This document shows, piece by piece, positions 29,222-37,506 of a stretch of DNA of 64,000 bases; the stretch's first letter is position 1, and each line of letters begins with the position of its first letter. Location of the stretch: positions 124,001-188,000 of the forward strand of contig NZ_NFHP01000005.1 in assembly GCF_002159335.1 (NCBI RefSeq). Reading direction: 5' to 3'. The notes beneath the pieces are model-generated. The model saw only the letters and a program-made list of their open reading frames with translations, was not told the DNA's origin and made no database searches. Position numbers and translations under genes: made by a program. Source of the DNA: Collinsella sp. An7. Lineage in GTDB: Bacteria; Actinomycetota; Coriobacteriia; Coriobacteriales; Coriobacteriaceae.

Positions 29222-30112
29222 ATGGACATCCGCAACCTGGAGGGCTCGATCGTTGCCCTCGTCACGCCCTTTGACGCGGAGGGGAACGTCGACTTTGACG
29301 CACTCGGGCGCCTCGTGGACTTCCACATCGCCCAGGGCACCGACGGCATTCTCACCCTCGGCACCACCGGCGAGTCGTCCACCATGACCGACGAGGAAGA
29401 CGACGCCGTCTGCGCCTTTGTGGTGGAGCGCGTGGCCGGGCGCGTGCCGGTCATCGCCGGCTCAGGCTCCAACTCCACCGCCACGATGCTCGCCAAGAGC
29501 CTCTCGTACCAGCGCCTCGGCGCCGACGGACTCCTCATCATCACCCCCTACTACAACAAGGCCAACGAGGAGGGCATCTACCGCCACCTCGCCACCGTGG
29601 CCGACGCGGTGGACGTGCCGTGCATCGTCTACAACATCCCCGGGCGCACCGGCTGCTCGGTGAGCGTACGAAACGTTGAGCGCCTGGCAGAACACGGCAA
29701 CATCATGGGCATCAAGGAGGCAAGCGGCTCGATCTCCTACGCCTCAGACATCGCGCACGTGCTGGGGCCGGACTTTCGCATGTACTCCGGCAACGACGAC
29801 ATGGTGGTGCCCCTGCTCTCGCTCGGCGCGTCGGGCGTTATCTCGGTTTGGGCGAATGTCCAGCCTGCGCTCGTACACGAGATGGTGGCAGCCTGGTTTG
29901 CCGGAGACGTGGCGCGCGCCCGCCAGATCCAAATCGAGGGGCTGCCGCTCGTGCACGCGCTCTTTAGCGAGGTGAACCCCATTCCCGTTAAGGAGGCGCT
30001 CGCCCAGATAGGAATGCTCGAGGCCAACTACCGCCTGCCGCTCTGCCCCATGGCCGACGCCACGCGGGAGCACCTGACCGAGACCATGAAGGGAGCTGGT
30101 CTGCTTGATTAA
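29222..30112 (+). CDS. dapA: 4-hydroxy-tetrahydrodipicolinate synthase
   Basis: 296 aa TIM-barrel aldolase condensing pyruvate with aspartate semialdehyde. Seen are LVTPFDAEGNVD, GTTGESSTMTDEE, the Tyr motif ITPYYNKANEEGIYRH, YNIPGRTG and the Schiff-base lysine in GIKEASGS. The ATG at 29222 lies 2 nt after the lysA stop with AAAGGAG upstream, so it is in the riboswitch-controlled operon. Confidence 0.97.
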   Translation: MDIRNLEGSIVALVTPFDAEGNVDFDALGRLVDFHIAQGTDGILTLGTTGESSTMTDEEDDAVCAFVVERVAGRVPVIAGSGSNSTATMLAKSLSYQRLGADGLLIITPYYNKANEEGIYRHLATVADAVDVPCIVYNIPGRTGCSVSVRNVERLAEHGNIMGIKEASGSISYASDIAHVLGPDFRMYSGNDDMVVPLLSLGASGVISVWANVQPALVHEMVAAWFAGDVARARQIQIEGLPLVHALFSEVNPIPVKEALAQIGMLEANYRLPLCPMADATREHLTETMKGAGLLD

Positions 30113-30854
30113 GATCGTCGTGATGGGCGCGGGCCGCATGGGCACGCTCATCCGCACCGTTGCCGAGGCTGCGCGCACCGAGGCGGGAGAGCCCGCCTTT
30201 GAGGTGGTCGCGCAGATCGGGTTCGACCTGTCCGAGCTCGAGGGCGCACCCGCGGCCGACGCAATCGTGGACTTCTCCAACGTTGCCACGCTCGATGCCG
30301 TGGCCGCCTACGTGCGCCGCACCGGGGCCGCCCTTGTATCGGGCACCACGGGCTATTCCGAGGAGCAGCTCGCGACGCTCCGCGCGCTCGGCGAGGATGC
30401 GCCGGTGCTGTGGAGCGGCAACTACTCCATCGGCATCGCGGCCCTGCGGCACCTCGTGGCGCAAGCAACCCGCGAGCTGCCCGGCTTTGACGTCGAGATC
30501 GTGGAGTGCCACCACAACCAGAAGGTCGACGCCCCGAGCGGCACCGCCAAGATGCTCCTCGACGAGGTCGTGGCCACCGAGGCGGAGGTCGGTGCCGGCA
30601 CGTACGAGCCGATCTATGGCCGCTCGGGCCTCTGCGGCGCGCGCGACCCCCACGAGGTGGGCATGCACTCGCTTCGTGGCGGCACCGTGGCAGGCGTGCA
30701 CGAGGTGCATTTCTTTGGGCCGTGCGAGGAGGTTACGCTCACGCACCGGGCCGAGAGCCGCGAGATCTTCGTCAACGGGGCGCTCGCCGCAACGCGGAAA
30801 CTCGTAGGTATGGCGCCCGGGTTCTATACGTTTGACGAGGTCATGTTCGGGTAG
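30105..30854 (+). CDS. dapB: 4-hydroxy-tetrahydrodipicolinate reductase
   Basis: 249 aa NAD(P)H-dependent reductase. Nucleotide-binding VVMGAGRMG at the N-terminus, GTTGYSEEQL, and the substrate/catalytic ECHHNQKVDAPSGTA are present; the C-terminus is PGFYTFDEVMFG. The start codon is TTG at 30105 overlapping the dapA stop by 8 nt, with GGGAG 9 nt upstream, so it depends on coupling to dapA. A long palindrome follows 14 nt after the stop. Confidence 0.96.
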   Translation: MIKIVVMGAGRMGTLIRTVAEAARTEAGEPAFEVVAQIGFDLSELEGAPAADAIVDFSNVATLDAVAAYVRRTGAALVSGTTGYSEEQLATLRALGEDAPVLWSGNYSIGIAALRHLVAQATRELPGFDVEIVECHHNQKVDAPSGTAKMLLDEVVATEAEVGAGTYEPIYGRSGLCGARDPHEVGMHSLRGGTVAGVHEVHFFGPCEEVTLTHRAESREIFVNGALAATRKLVGMAPGFYTFDEVMFG

Positions 30855-30868
30855 GTGTCTGGGCGAGG

Positions 30869-30990
30869 GCGAGGGGCCTGCCGACCGGACGCTTCGCCGC
30901 CTGCTCGGACAGTCCTCGATTTCCGCGCGCTTTGCGCGGGAATCTGCGGAACTCGCGATCGGCGAAGCGTCCGGTTGGCAGGCCCCTCGC
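30869..30990. repeat. Long palindrome between dapB and dapH
   Basis: Arms 30869-30899 (begins GCGAGGGGCCTGCC) and 30960-30990 are complementary at 30 of 31 positions. The 60-nt centre contains a smaller hairpin (CCGCGCG / CGCGGG). It could act as a large terminator separating dapB from dapH; the length exceeds that of ordinary terminators. Confidence 0.85.
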
Positions 30991-31129
30991 CCCGCAGGAT
31001 GTCTACCTGGTTGATGCGTCATAGTTGGAGCCCGCTCTCACCTGCAAGGGTTTCCGTGTTGCGCTCGCTTTAGATCAAATAATGCAAAGGTTACTTAGTT
31101 GGTACGGTGACGGAAAGGAACGGTTGTTG

Positions 31130-31831
31130 ATGAACGCTCAGGAGATTATTGATTTTATTGCTTCGGCGCCTAAGAAGACGCCGGTTAAGCTGTATGTGCG
31201 CGAGAAGCCCGGTCAGAAGGTCACATGGGGTAACGCGCACGTGTATGGTGGGCGTAAGGGCAAGATCGTCTTTGGCGACTGGGCGGAGCTCAAGCCCATC
31301 CTCGAGGCTAATACCGAGGCCTTTGACTACGTCGACATCGAGAACGACTGCCGCAACTCCGCCGTGCCGATGCTCGACCTCAAGGGCGTGAACGCCCGCA
31401 TCGAGCCGGGCGCCATCATCCGCGACCAGGTGGAGATTGGCGACAACGCCGTCATCATGATGGGCGCCATCATCAACATCGGCGCCGTGATCGGCGAGGG
31501 CACCATGATCGACATGGGTGCAGTCCTGGGCGGGCGCGCCACGGTGGGCAAGAACTGCCACATCGGCGCCGGCACAGTGCTCGCCGGCGTGGTTGAGCCC
31601 GCAAGCGCCACGCCCGTGATCATTGAGGACGACGTCATGATCGGCGCGAACGCCGTGGTCCTCGAGGGCGTTCACGTGGGCACCCGCGCCGTGGTGGCTG
31701 CCGGCGCCGTGGTAGTGGAGGACGTGCCCGACGGAGCCGTAGTAGCCGGCGTGCCGGCACGCGTCATCAAGCAGCGCGACGAAAAGACCGACAGCAAGAC
31801 GGGCCTCGAGGAGAGCCTGCGCCAGCTGTAG
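31130..31831 (+). CDS. dapH: Tetrahydrodipicolinate N-acetyltransferase
   Basis: 233 aa left-handed beta-helix acyltransferase acetylating tetrahydrodipicolinate, the committing step of the acetylase branch of DAP synthesis. The N-terminus [25 protein letters not shown] and the hexapeptide repeats (from about residue 90: [55 protein letters not shown]) match B. subtilis YkuQ rather than succinyl-type DapD. The ATG at 31130 has AAAGGAA 9 nt upstream. It is separated from dapB by a long palindrome and may have its own promoter. Confidence 0.94.
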   Translation: MNAQEIIDFIASAPKKTPVKLYVREKPGQKVTWGNAHVYGGRKGKIVFGDWAELKPILEANTEAFDYVDIENDCRNSAVPMLDLKGVNARIEPGAIIRDQVEIGDNAVIMMGAIINIGAVIGEGTMIDMGAVLGGRATVGKNCHIGAGTVLAGVVEPASATPVIIEDDVMIGANAVVLEGVHVGTRAVVAAGAVVVEDVPDGAVVAGVPARVIKQRDEKTDSKTGLEESLRQL

Positions 31832-31870
31832 CGCAACGCCCCCGGTAAAAAACAACCACTCCAACAACAT

Positions 31871-31915
31871 ACGCCCTGACCCGCCTAGAAAAGCAGCAGG
31901 TCAGGGCGTTACCCT
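31871..31915 (+). terminator. Terminator after dapH
   Basis: Stem ACGCCCTGACC (31871-31881) with GGTCAGGGCGT (31899-31909), 17-nt loop, followed by TACCCTTTT, 40 nt after the dapH stop. Confidence 0.65.
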
Positions 31916-31962
31916 TTTGAGCGCCACGCCAAGGCGGATGAGCCGCCCCGGAGTGTCCCATT

Positions 31963-32083
31963 CCTTCTAGTAGAACAGATCGGTCAGAATGAACCCCATT
32001 TTTGACCGATTCGTTCTACCAGAAGGGACAAGACAGAAAGAATCGGCCGACGCGAGGGCTAGGTAGAAAGAATCGGACAGAAT
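31963..32083. repeat. Cluster of inverted and direct ~20-bp repeats
   Basis: Inverted arms 31963-31986 and 32003-32026 match at 21 of 24 positions (core TAGAAC..ATCGGTCA). Two further direct relatives follow: AGACAGAAAGAATCGGCC (from 32031) and TAGGTAGAAAGAATCGGACA (from 32060). The unit is therefore present four times in 120 bp. It is part of the 573-bp gene-free gap after dapH. Confidence 0.7.
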
Positions 32084-32281
32084 GCCGCGGATCGAATCGT
32101 CGCCATAGGACGAGCAGTGCCTCAACCCCAATCGACCCGCACCCTCTCCCCTGCCCAACCGCCTCCCAGGGCACAGCACGCCCCACCGACACCACCAGTG
32201 CCTCTACTCCGGACGATCAAGGAAACGAGCCCGGGGACCACCGAGCTCCTTCCCCTCCCAACCGCCCATAGGGGCACGGCG

Positions 32282-32389
32282 CGTCCGGCCTCCGCCGGGG
32301 CGCCGGCTGAGGTGCGAGGCGAGTCGCAAAGCGAGATCAAAGGCCGCCGAGCCTCGAACCTCAGCCCGCGCACCGGCGGAGGCCGGACG
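32282..32389. repeat. Long palindrome with 39-bp arms beside the nucleoid protein gene
   Basis: Arms 32282-32320 (begins CGTCCGGCCTCCGCCGG) and 32351-32389 are complementary at about 36 of 39 positions with a 30-nt centre. It ends 15 nt from the stop codon of the minus-strand gene at 32405. The remaining 32.1-32.28 kb sequence shows no supported gene. Confidence 0.8.
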
Positions 32390-32404
32390 TACGGGAGCCG
32401 AACC

Positions 32405-33409
32405 CTATCGGTTCTCTATGCTGCCGATATTCTTGAGCTCAATCGAGATCAACCCGTTAGGCTCATTCACAAACTGCACGTACTCGGCATTGTTGGCCAT
32501 CTCGGCCGGAATGGTGATCTCGATGCCCGTGTCGGTGCGGATCTTGAGGTTGCGCACCGCGGCACGCTGCACCTGAGCGCGCTCAACAGGTACGCGCTCG
32601 GGCACCTGCTCTTCGCGAAGTGCCTGCTTGACGGCGTCGCGGAGCACGGGCTCGTCCTCAAACGCCTCGTCCACCACATCCCACGGCGGCAGCTCCTCGT
32701 CCTCCTCAACCGCCTCGACCATCGCGGCTTTTGCGGCAGCGAGCGCCGTGACGGTGTTGGCCCCGTGCTCCTCGGCAACCTCGGCTACCACGCGGGCGAC
32801 GGTGTCGATAACCTCCTTGGAAGAGACGCCCTCCGAGCACTGGAGCAGCCCGTCGGGGATGAGCATCCGGTCCTCGCCGGCGATGCTGCGCGCCTTGTCC
32901 TGGTAGAGCACCTCGAGCGAGCTCGCCCGCACGAGGGCATAGCTCGTGAGCTTCTGCGAGGGCGCGGGCAGGATGGCGTAGTGGCGTGCGATGTCGCAGG
33001 TGGTGCCACCTTGGGCGTTGTCGACCTCGTGCATAAAGGCCATACGGCTCGTGAGGAGGAGCACGGCGAACCACCGGATGTCGTCATCGTCGTCAAAGTC
33101 CGCCACGAGCACGTCGGTCGACACGAGCTTATCGGCGCGCGAGAGCTCGCCGGCAAGAAACTCCGCTACCTGCTGCGAGAGGTCGAGAAACTCCCGCTCG
33201 CCAAAGAAGTAGCGCTTGAGCTCCTCGGCAAAAGCACTCTCGGGCGCAAAGGCGCCGCGCCGGTTGTCGGCCGCCATGCGGGCGCGACCGAGGTGCTTGG
33301 TCACAAACGAACGCACCGCCCGCGTGTCGAGGGCAAGCTCGCGCTCCGAGAAGATGTTCACCGCCGAGTCAAAGTCGAGAACGTGCAGCACAGCATGGTT
33401 GATCTGCAT
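32405..33409 (-). CDS. Nucleoid-associated protein (NdpA/YejK family)
   Basis: 334 aa cytosolic protein of the 37-kDa nucleoid-associated family. The start MQINHAVLHVLDFDS, the central ADFDDDDDIRWFAVLLL and IAGEDRMLIPDG with ISSKEVIDTVA-like sequence, and the C-terminal GIEITIPAEMANNAEYVQFVNEPNG followed by SIELKNIGSI are family features. The exact role is unclear; homologues bind the nucleoid. The ATG at 33409 has AAGGAG 5 nt upstream, and a TATACT -10-like box lies at 33496-33501. Monocistronic. Confidence 0.85.
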   Translation of the reverse strand: MQINHAVLHVLDFDSAVNIFSERELALDTRAVRSFVTKHLGRARMAADNRRGAFAPESAFAEELKRYFFGEREFLDLSQQVAEFLAGELSRADKLVSTDVLVADFDDDDDIRWFAVLLLTSRMAFMHEVDNAQGGTTCDIARHYAILPAPSQKLTSYALVRASSLEVLYQDKARSIAGEDRMLIPDGLLQCSEGVSSKEVIDTVARVVAEVAEEHGANTVTALAAAKAAMVEAVEEDEELPPWDVVDEAFEDEPVLRDAVKQALREEQVPERVPVERAQVQRAAVRNLKIRTDTGIEITIPAEMANNAEYVQFVNEPNGLISIELKNIGSIENR

Positions 33410-33495
33410 GAAGGCTCCTTGGGTCGGGTAGCGTGGCGCACCGCGCAAGCCGTTGCCATACACGGGCAACGTCATAGGGCGCCGAAAGCTCAGAC

Positions 33496-33501
33496 AGTAT
33501 A
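33496..33501 (-). promoter_or_regulatory. Candidate -10 box for the nucleoid-associated protein gene
   Basis: TATACT on the minus strand 87 nt upstream of the ATG at 33409; no convincing -35 with normal spacing. Confidence 0.35.
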
Positions 33502-33541
33502 GCGCGACTCGCCCCGTGGGCGCCAAAGCGACACGCGGCGC

Positions 33542-34963
33542 CTACGCCCCGCCCTCCGTACGGTCCAAGAGATGCGCGAGCTCGTCGAGCGCGTCCACGT
33601 CAACGGGCTCGCCGAGCGTGGCGTGCTCCGATGCTGCGTCCTCGCGCGCGTCACCCGCTGCACGGGCAGCGGAGACCGCCGCCTCACCTGCCGAGCGCGC
33701 CGACTCGGCGAGCTGCCCGGCGGCATCTGCCGCGCGCCCCGCGGCACGCCGGGCAGAGTCGGAGACCTTCCCCACCGTCGCCACCCTAACAAGCGCCGCC
33801 ACGGTACGCTTGATGAGGTCACGCGTCTCGGGCGTCACCTCACTCGCCGCCGCGAGCATCTTGGGCAGGCTCTCCTGCCAGTTGTCGCGAATCTCGGCAA
33901 AGTAGGTGGCATCCGTAGCCCCAAAGATCGAGAACGCAGCATCGATCACCCGGCCGCGCTCCTCGGGCGAGATGCGCGCCATCCAGGCAGCGAGGGTGGA
34001 ATCGAGGTAGCGGGCGCCAGCCGAGATACGCTCGACCCGCCTAAAGTCATCGCCCTCCACTACCCACGAGAAGGGGTTGTGCTGCATGAGCGAGAAGCTC
34101 GTGCTGTCGACGATGGCGTAGTCCTCTTGGTCTTCAAAGATCATGCCAAAGATCGAGGAGCGCGGGAGCGTTTTGTCGATGCGCTCGCGCATACGCGCAA
34201 ACCCCGCTCCACGCAGGAACTTCTCGTTAAAACCGGGTCCATCGTGCGAAAAGGCGCGGACGATGCGGTCTTGCAGCCGGTGCGGGCACATGATGGCCGC
34301 ATAGACGGCAAGGTTGCCGCCCTTGGAGTGACCGCCCACGAAGAGCGGACCAGGGCAAGCGAGCGCGGCCTCCTCAAGATACGCCGCCGCCGAGACCTGC
34401 GCCGGCACGGGGCTCTGGAAGGCCATGTTAAAGTCTTCCTTCCAGCCCACGAGCGTCGAGTCTGTGCCGCGGAAGGCCACGTAGACACCCCCGTCGGGCA
34501 GAAGGAAGGTCATCGCGGCAAACTGCTCCTCCGCGACCTCTGAGAAGCACGTGCGGTAGCCCGCCACCCGCATGTCGCGAAAGCGCGGGCTCGCGCACAC
34601 CGCCATGAGGAGCTCACGGCTGCCCTCGGGGTCCCAGCTGTCACCGAACATCGCCGGAAAGTCCTCCGCGCGCAGGAGCTCGCGCACGGACAGCCCCTCC
34701 CAGCTGCAGAACCCCGCATAGAGCGGGCCGTCCTCGGGCAGGCGGAAGTAGGAGATCCACGAGAGCACCAAGCTGTCGACGGCACAAAGCGGCCGCGAGT
34801 CCAACGTATCCAATTGCGTTTGGACGTAGGTTACGAAGTTCCCCTCCCGATGCGCGCGGTCCGGCGCAGACGAATCATCCGCACCGGACCCACGGGCGCT
34901 ACCGGCACGACCGGCCGGTAGCGCAAGAAGAGGGCGCGTCGCGCGTCCCCCGCGCTGTGCCAC
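33542..34963 (-). CDS. DUF2974 (Mbeg1-like) alpha/beta hydrolase family protein
   Basis: 473 aa. A lipase-like alpha/beta hydrolase core is visible with the nucleophile elbow FVGGHSKGGNLAVYAA, preceded by VYVAFRGTDSTLVGWKEDFNM (oxyanion region). A C-terminal Ala/Arg/Glu-rich amphipathic helix of about 90 residues is added. No signal peptide; likely cytosolic. The GTG at 34963 is chosen because AGGAG lies 6 nt upstream, only 9 nt after the ldh stop, implying co-transcription with ldh. Substrate unknown. Confidence 0.82.
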   Translation of the reverse strand: MAQRGGRATRPLLALPAGRAGSARGSGADDSSAPDRAHREGNFVTYVQTQLDTLDSRPLCAVDSLVLSWISYFRLPEDGPLYAGFCSWEGLSVRELLRAEDFPAMFGDSWDPEGSRELLMAVCASPRFRDMRVAGYRTCFSEVAEEQFAAMTFLLPDGGVYVAFRGTDSTLVGWKEDFNMAFQSPVPAQVSAAAYLEEAALACPGPLFVGGHSKGGNLAVYAAIMCPHRLQDRIVRAFSHDGPGFNEKFLRGAGFARMRERIDKTLPRSSIFGMIFEDQEDYAIVDSTSFSLMQHNPFSWVVEGDDFRRVERISAGARYLDSTLAAWMARISPEERGRVIDAAFSIFGATDATYFAEIRDNWQESLPKMLAAASEVTPETRDLIKRTVAALVRVATVGKVSDSARRAAGRAADAAGQLAESARSAGEAAVSAARAAGDAREDAASEHATLGEPVDVDALDELAHLLDRTEGGA

Positions 34964-34972
34964 AGAGGTCTC

Positions 34973-35923
34973 CTACGCCTCGAAATCGACCTGGGAGATG
35001 ATCTCCTTAAGGGCGGTCGCCGACTTCTGGAGCTGGGCCATCTCACCCTCATCGAGCGAGACGGGCACGCGGCAGACCACACCGTCGCGGCCCACGACCG
35101 TCGGCAGCGAGATGCAGAGGTCCTCGAGGCCGTACTCGCCCACCATGAGGCTCGAGACGGGCAGCACGCAGTCCTCATCGTGCAGGATGGCCGTGCAGAT
35201 GCGCTTTACGCTCATGGCGATGCCGTAGTAGGTGGCGCGCTTCTTCTCGATGATCTCGTAGGCGCTGTTCTTTACCTCCTCGGCGATGCGCACCTCGGCC
35301 GCACGATGATCGAGGTGCCCGTGGAGCTCGCAGAAGGTGCTGAGCGGCACGCCGGCCACCTGCGCGCTCGACCACGCTACAAACTCAGAGTCGCCGTGCT
35401 CGCCCATAACGTAGGCGTGCACGTCGCGCGGATCAACATCGACGTGCTCGCCGAGCATGTACTTGAGGCGGGCGGTGTCGAGCACGGTGCCCGAGCCGAT
35501 AACCTGGCCCTCGGGTAGGCCCGACATGCGGATGGCCGCATAGGTGAGCACGTCAACCGGGTTGGAGACGATGAGCAGCACGCCCGAGAAGCCGCTCTTG
35601 CGAATCTCGGGGATAATCGTCTTAAAGATGGCGACGTTCTTGTTGACGAGGTCGAGGCGGGTCTCGCCGGGCTTCTGCGCCGCACCGGCCGTAACCACGA
35701 CGATGGCGGCGTCGGCAACATCGGAGTAGTCGCCGGCGTAGATCTTCATGGGGCTTGCAAACGGCACGCCGTGCGCGATGTCGAGGGCCTCGCCCTCGGC
35801 GCGGTTGCGGTCGACGTCGATGAGCACCATCTCGGAGAAGAGTCCGCTCTGCATGAGCGCAAACGCCGAGGACGAGCCCACGAAGCCGCATCCCACGATG
35901 GCAACCTTGCGATCGTTGATCAT
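34973..35923 (-). CDS. ldh: L-lactate dehydrogenase
   Basis: 316 aa NAD-dependent enzyme reducing pyruvate to L-lactate. Seen are the Rossmann GCGFVGSSSAFAL, the Asp in LIDVDRNRAEG, substrate-loop arginine region AGAAQKPGETRLDL (glutamine rather than malate-type arginine at the specificity position), SNPVDVLTY, DTARLKYMLGE and the catalytic His in VMGEHGDSEF. The ATG at 35923 has AGGAGG 4 nt upstream. A fermentative lifestyle fits. Confidence 0.94.
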   Translation of the reverse strand: MINDRKVAIVGCGFVGSSSAFALMQSGLFSEMVLIDVDRNRAEGEALDIAHGVPFASPMKIYAGDYSDVADAAIVVVTAGAAQKPGETRLDLVNKNVAIFKTIIPEIRKSGFSGVLLIVSNPVDVLTYAAIRMSGLPEGQVIGSGTVLDTARLKYMLGEHVDVDPRDVHAYVMGEHGDSEFVAWSSAQVAGVPLSTFCELHGHLDHRAAEVRIAEEVKNSAYEIIEKKRATYYGIAMSVKRICTAILHDEDCVLPVSSLMVGEYGLEDLCISLPTVVGRDGVVCRVPVSLDEGEMAQLQKSATALKEIISQVDFEA

Positions 35924-36074
35924 CTTTCCTCCTTTTGCATCCCCGGCGGGAGCCGGGTGCACGGGGTCAACTGACACGACAGATTATCTCCCAAATTGCG
36001 ATATCCCAACCATCACATTCCGCATACGGCAAAACGGGCGGCGCGACGGGCGTCGCGGACGACCGTCCGCGGAC

Positions 36075-37238
36075 TCAGCGAATGCCCGCCGCCTCGATGG
36101 CGTCGACGGCGGCGCGCAGCCCCTCGGGCGGCAGCACGAGCGCCATGCGCACGTAGCCCTCGCCGTGCGGCCCAAAGCTCGCCCCCGGGGTTACCACCAC
36201 GCCCGCGCGCTCCATGAGCTCCTCGCAGAAGGCAAGGCTGTCGGTGCGCCCGCCCGGGAGCTTGGCCCACACAAACATCGTGCCGTGCGCGTTGGGGCGC
36301 TCCCAGCCGATGCGCTCGAGCCCGTCACAGAGGGCGTCTCGACGCTCCTGGTAGAGGTGGCGCTGGTGCTCGACCTCGTCGAGCGGCCCCTCGAGCGCGG
36401 CGATCGTGGCACGCTGGATGGGATAGAACATGCCGAAGTCGGTCTGTCCGCGGAGCTTGGCGAAGGCAGCGACCACGTCGGGCCGGCCCACCAAGAAGCT
36501 CACGCGCGCGCCCGTGACGTTAAACGACTTGGAGAGCGAGAAGAACTCCACGCCCACCTCGAGCGCACCGGGACGCGCAAGGAAGCTCCCACCGCGCGGG
36601 CCGTCGTAGACGATGTCGGAGTAGGCGTTGTCATGGACGATGAGGAGGTCGTGCTCGCGAGCGAAGGCGATGATCTCGTCGTAGAGCTCGGGCGTGGCCA
36701 CGCTCCCCACGGGGTTGGCCGGCAGCGACACCACCATATACTTGGCGCGATCGGCCACCGCAGGGTCGATGCCCGCAACGTACGGACGAAAGTCGTGCTC
36801 GGCGGCGAGCGGATAGTAGACGCACTCTCCGCCCGCGATCTTGACCCCACCGGCAAAAACCGGGTAGCACGGGTCGGGCACGAGCGCGGTGTCGCCCGGA
36901 TCGAGGAGTGCAAGCGCGAGCTGGCCCATGCCCTCCTGGGTGCCGGTGCACGAGGTCACCATCTCGGGCGTGATGTCCTCAACCCCGAAGCGCCGCTTGT
37001 AGTACGCGCAGACCGCCTGCTTGAGCTCGGGAAGGTCGCCGAGGCTGTACTTCCAGTTGTCCGGGTTGCGGGCGGAGTCGATGAGCGCCAGCACCACGTG
37101 GTCGTAGGGATGGAAGTCGGGCGTGCCCACCGAGAGGTTGTAGATGGTCCGCCCCTCGGCCTCCAGCGCGAGGCGCCGCTTGTTGAGCGAGGCAAAGACC
37201 TCCTCGCCAAAAAGATCGAGCCGCTTAGAGAACTGCAT
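36075..37238 (-). CDS. Class I/II PLP aminotransferase, possible N-acetyl-DAP aminotransferase
   Basis: 387 aa fold-I aminotransferase. Key segments are NLSVGTPDFHPYDHV, CTGTQEGMGQLALALLDPGD, NPVGSVATPELYDEI, VHDNAYSDIVYDG and the PLP lysine in SLSKSFNVTGAR; the C-terminal Arg is in GEGYVRMALVLP. It resembles the PatA/DapL-type group that acts on alpha-amino-pimelates. With DapH and an M20D deacetylase 5-10 kb away, an N-acetyl-DAP aminotransferase role is plausible, but an aspartate/alanine-type enzyme cannot be excluded. ATG 37238 follows GAAAGGAA. Confidence 0.85.
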   Translation of the reverse strand: MQFSKRLDLFGEEVFASLNKRRLALEAEGRTIYNLSVGTPDFHPYDHVVLALIDSARNPDNWKYSLGDLPELKQAVCAYYKRRFGVEDITPEMVTSCTGTQEGMGQLALALLDPGDTALVPDPCYPVFAGGVKIAGGECVYYPLAAEHDFRPYVAGIDPAVADRAKYMVVSLPANPVGSVATPELYDEIIAFAREHDLLIVHDNAYSDIVYDGPRGGSFLARPGALEVGVEFFSLSKSFNVTGARVSFLVGRPDVVAAFAKLRGQTDFGMFYPIQRATIAALEGPLDEVEHQRHLYQERRDALCDGLERIGWERPNAHGTMFVWAKLPGGRTDSLAFCEELMERAGVVVTPGASFGPHGEGYVRMALVLPPEGLRAAVDAIEAAGIR

Positions 37239-37311
37239 GATGGTTCCTTTCTCGAGAGGAGCGAATAAAAGCAACGGTGTCGGAAAGCCCAGCTTTCCCA
37301 CGTGCCGCAAA

Positions 37312-37344
37312 GGGGTCAAACGGAACACGTCCCCAACTGACCCA
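37312..37344. repeat. REP-like palindrome with GGGGAC core
   Basis: GGGTCA (37313-37318) and TGACCC (37338-37343) flank AACGGAACACGTCCCCAAC. The unit is almost identical to 15359-15391. Confidence 0.8.
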
Positions 37345-37420
37345 CAGCAACGGCCACGGCCTTTCGAAGACCAAGGTGGCGTGCTACAACGAGCCGGCGC
37401 CGGGCTTCTGTAGTGCCCGG

Positions 37421-37470
37421 GATTGGCCTGAAAGAGGAGGGAGCACGCCTTGCGTGCGGCGACCGACGAT
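37421..37470 (+). repeat. Conserved tail repeat, copy 2
   Basis: GATTGGCCTGAAAGAGGAGG ... GGCGACCGACGAT, the relative of 24048-24095, again downstream of a GGGGAC palindrome. GGCC..GGTCGGGTGCTACAGAAGG-type sequence after it recalls GGGTGCTACGGGAGGCCGG at 15396. Confidence 0.65.
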
Positions 37471-37506
37471 TGAAGGCCAAGGTCGGGTGCTACAGAAGGC
37501 CGGCAG

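Noticed and set aside
32117-33502. A 461-codon plus-strand frame over the nucleoid-associated protein gene
   Set aside because: Antisense to the NdpA-like gene, which has a good ribosome-binding site and family motifs; it also runs through a palindrome.
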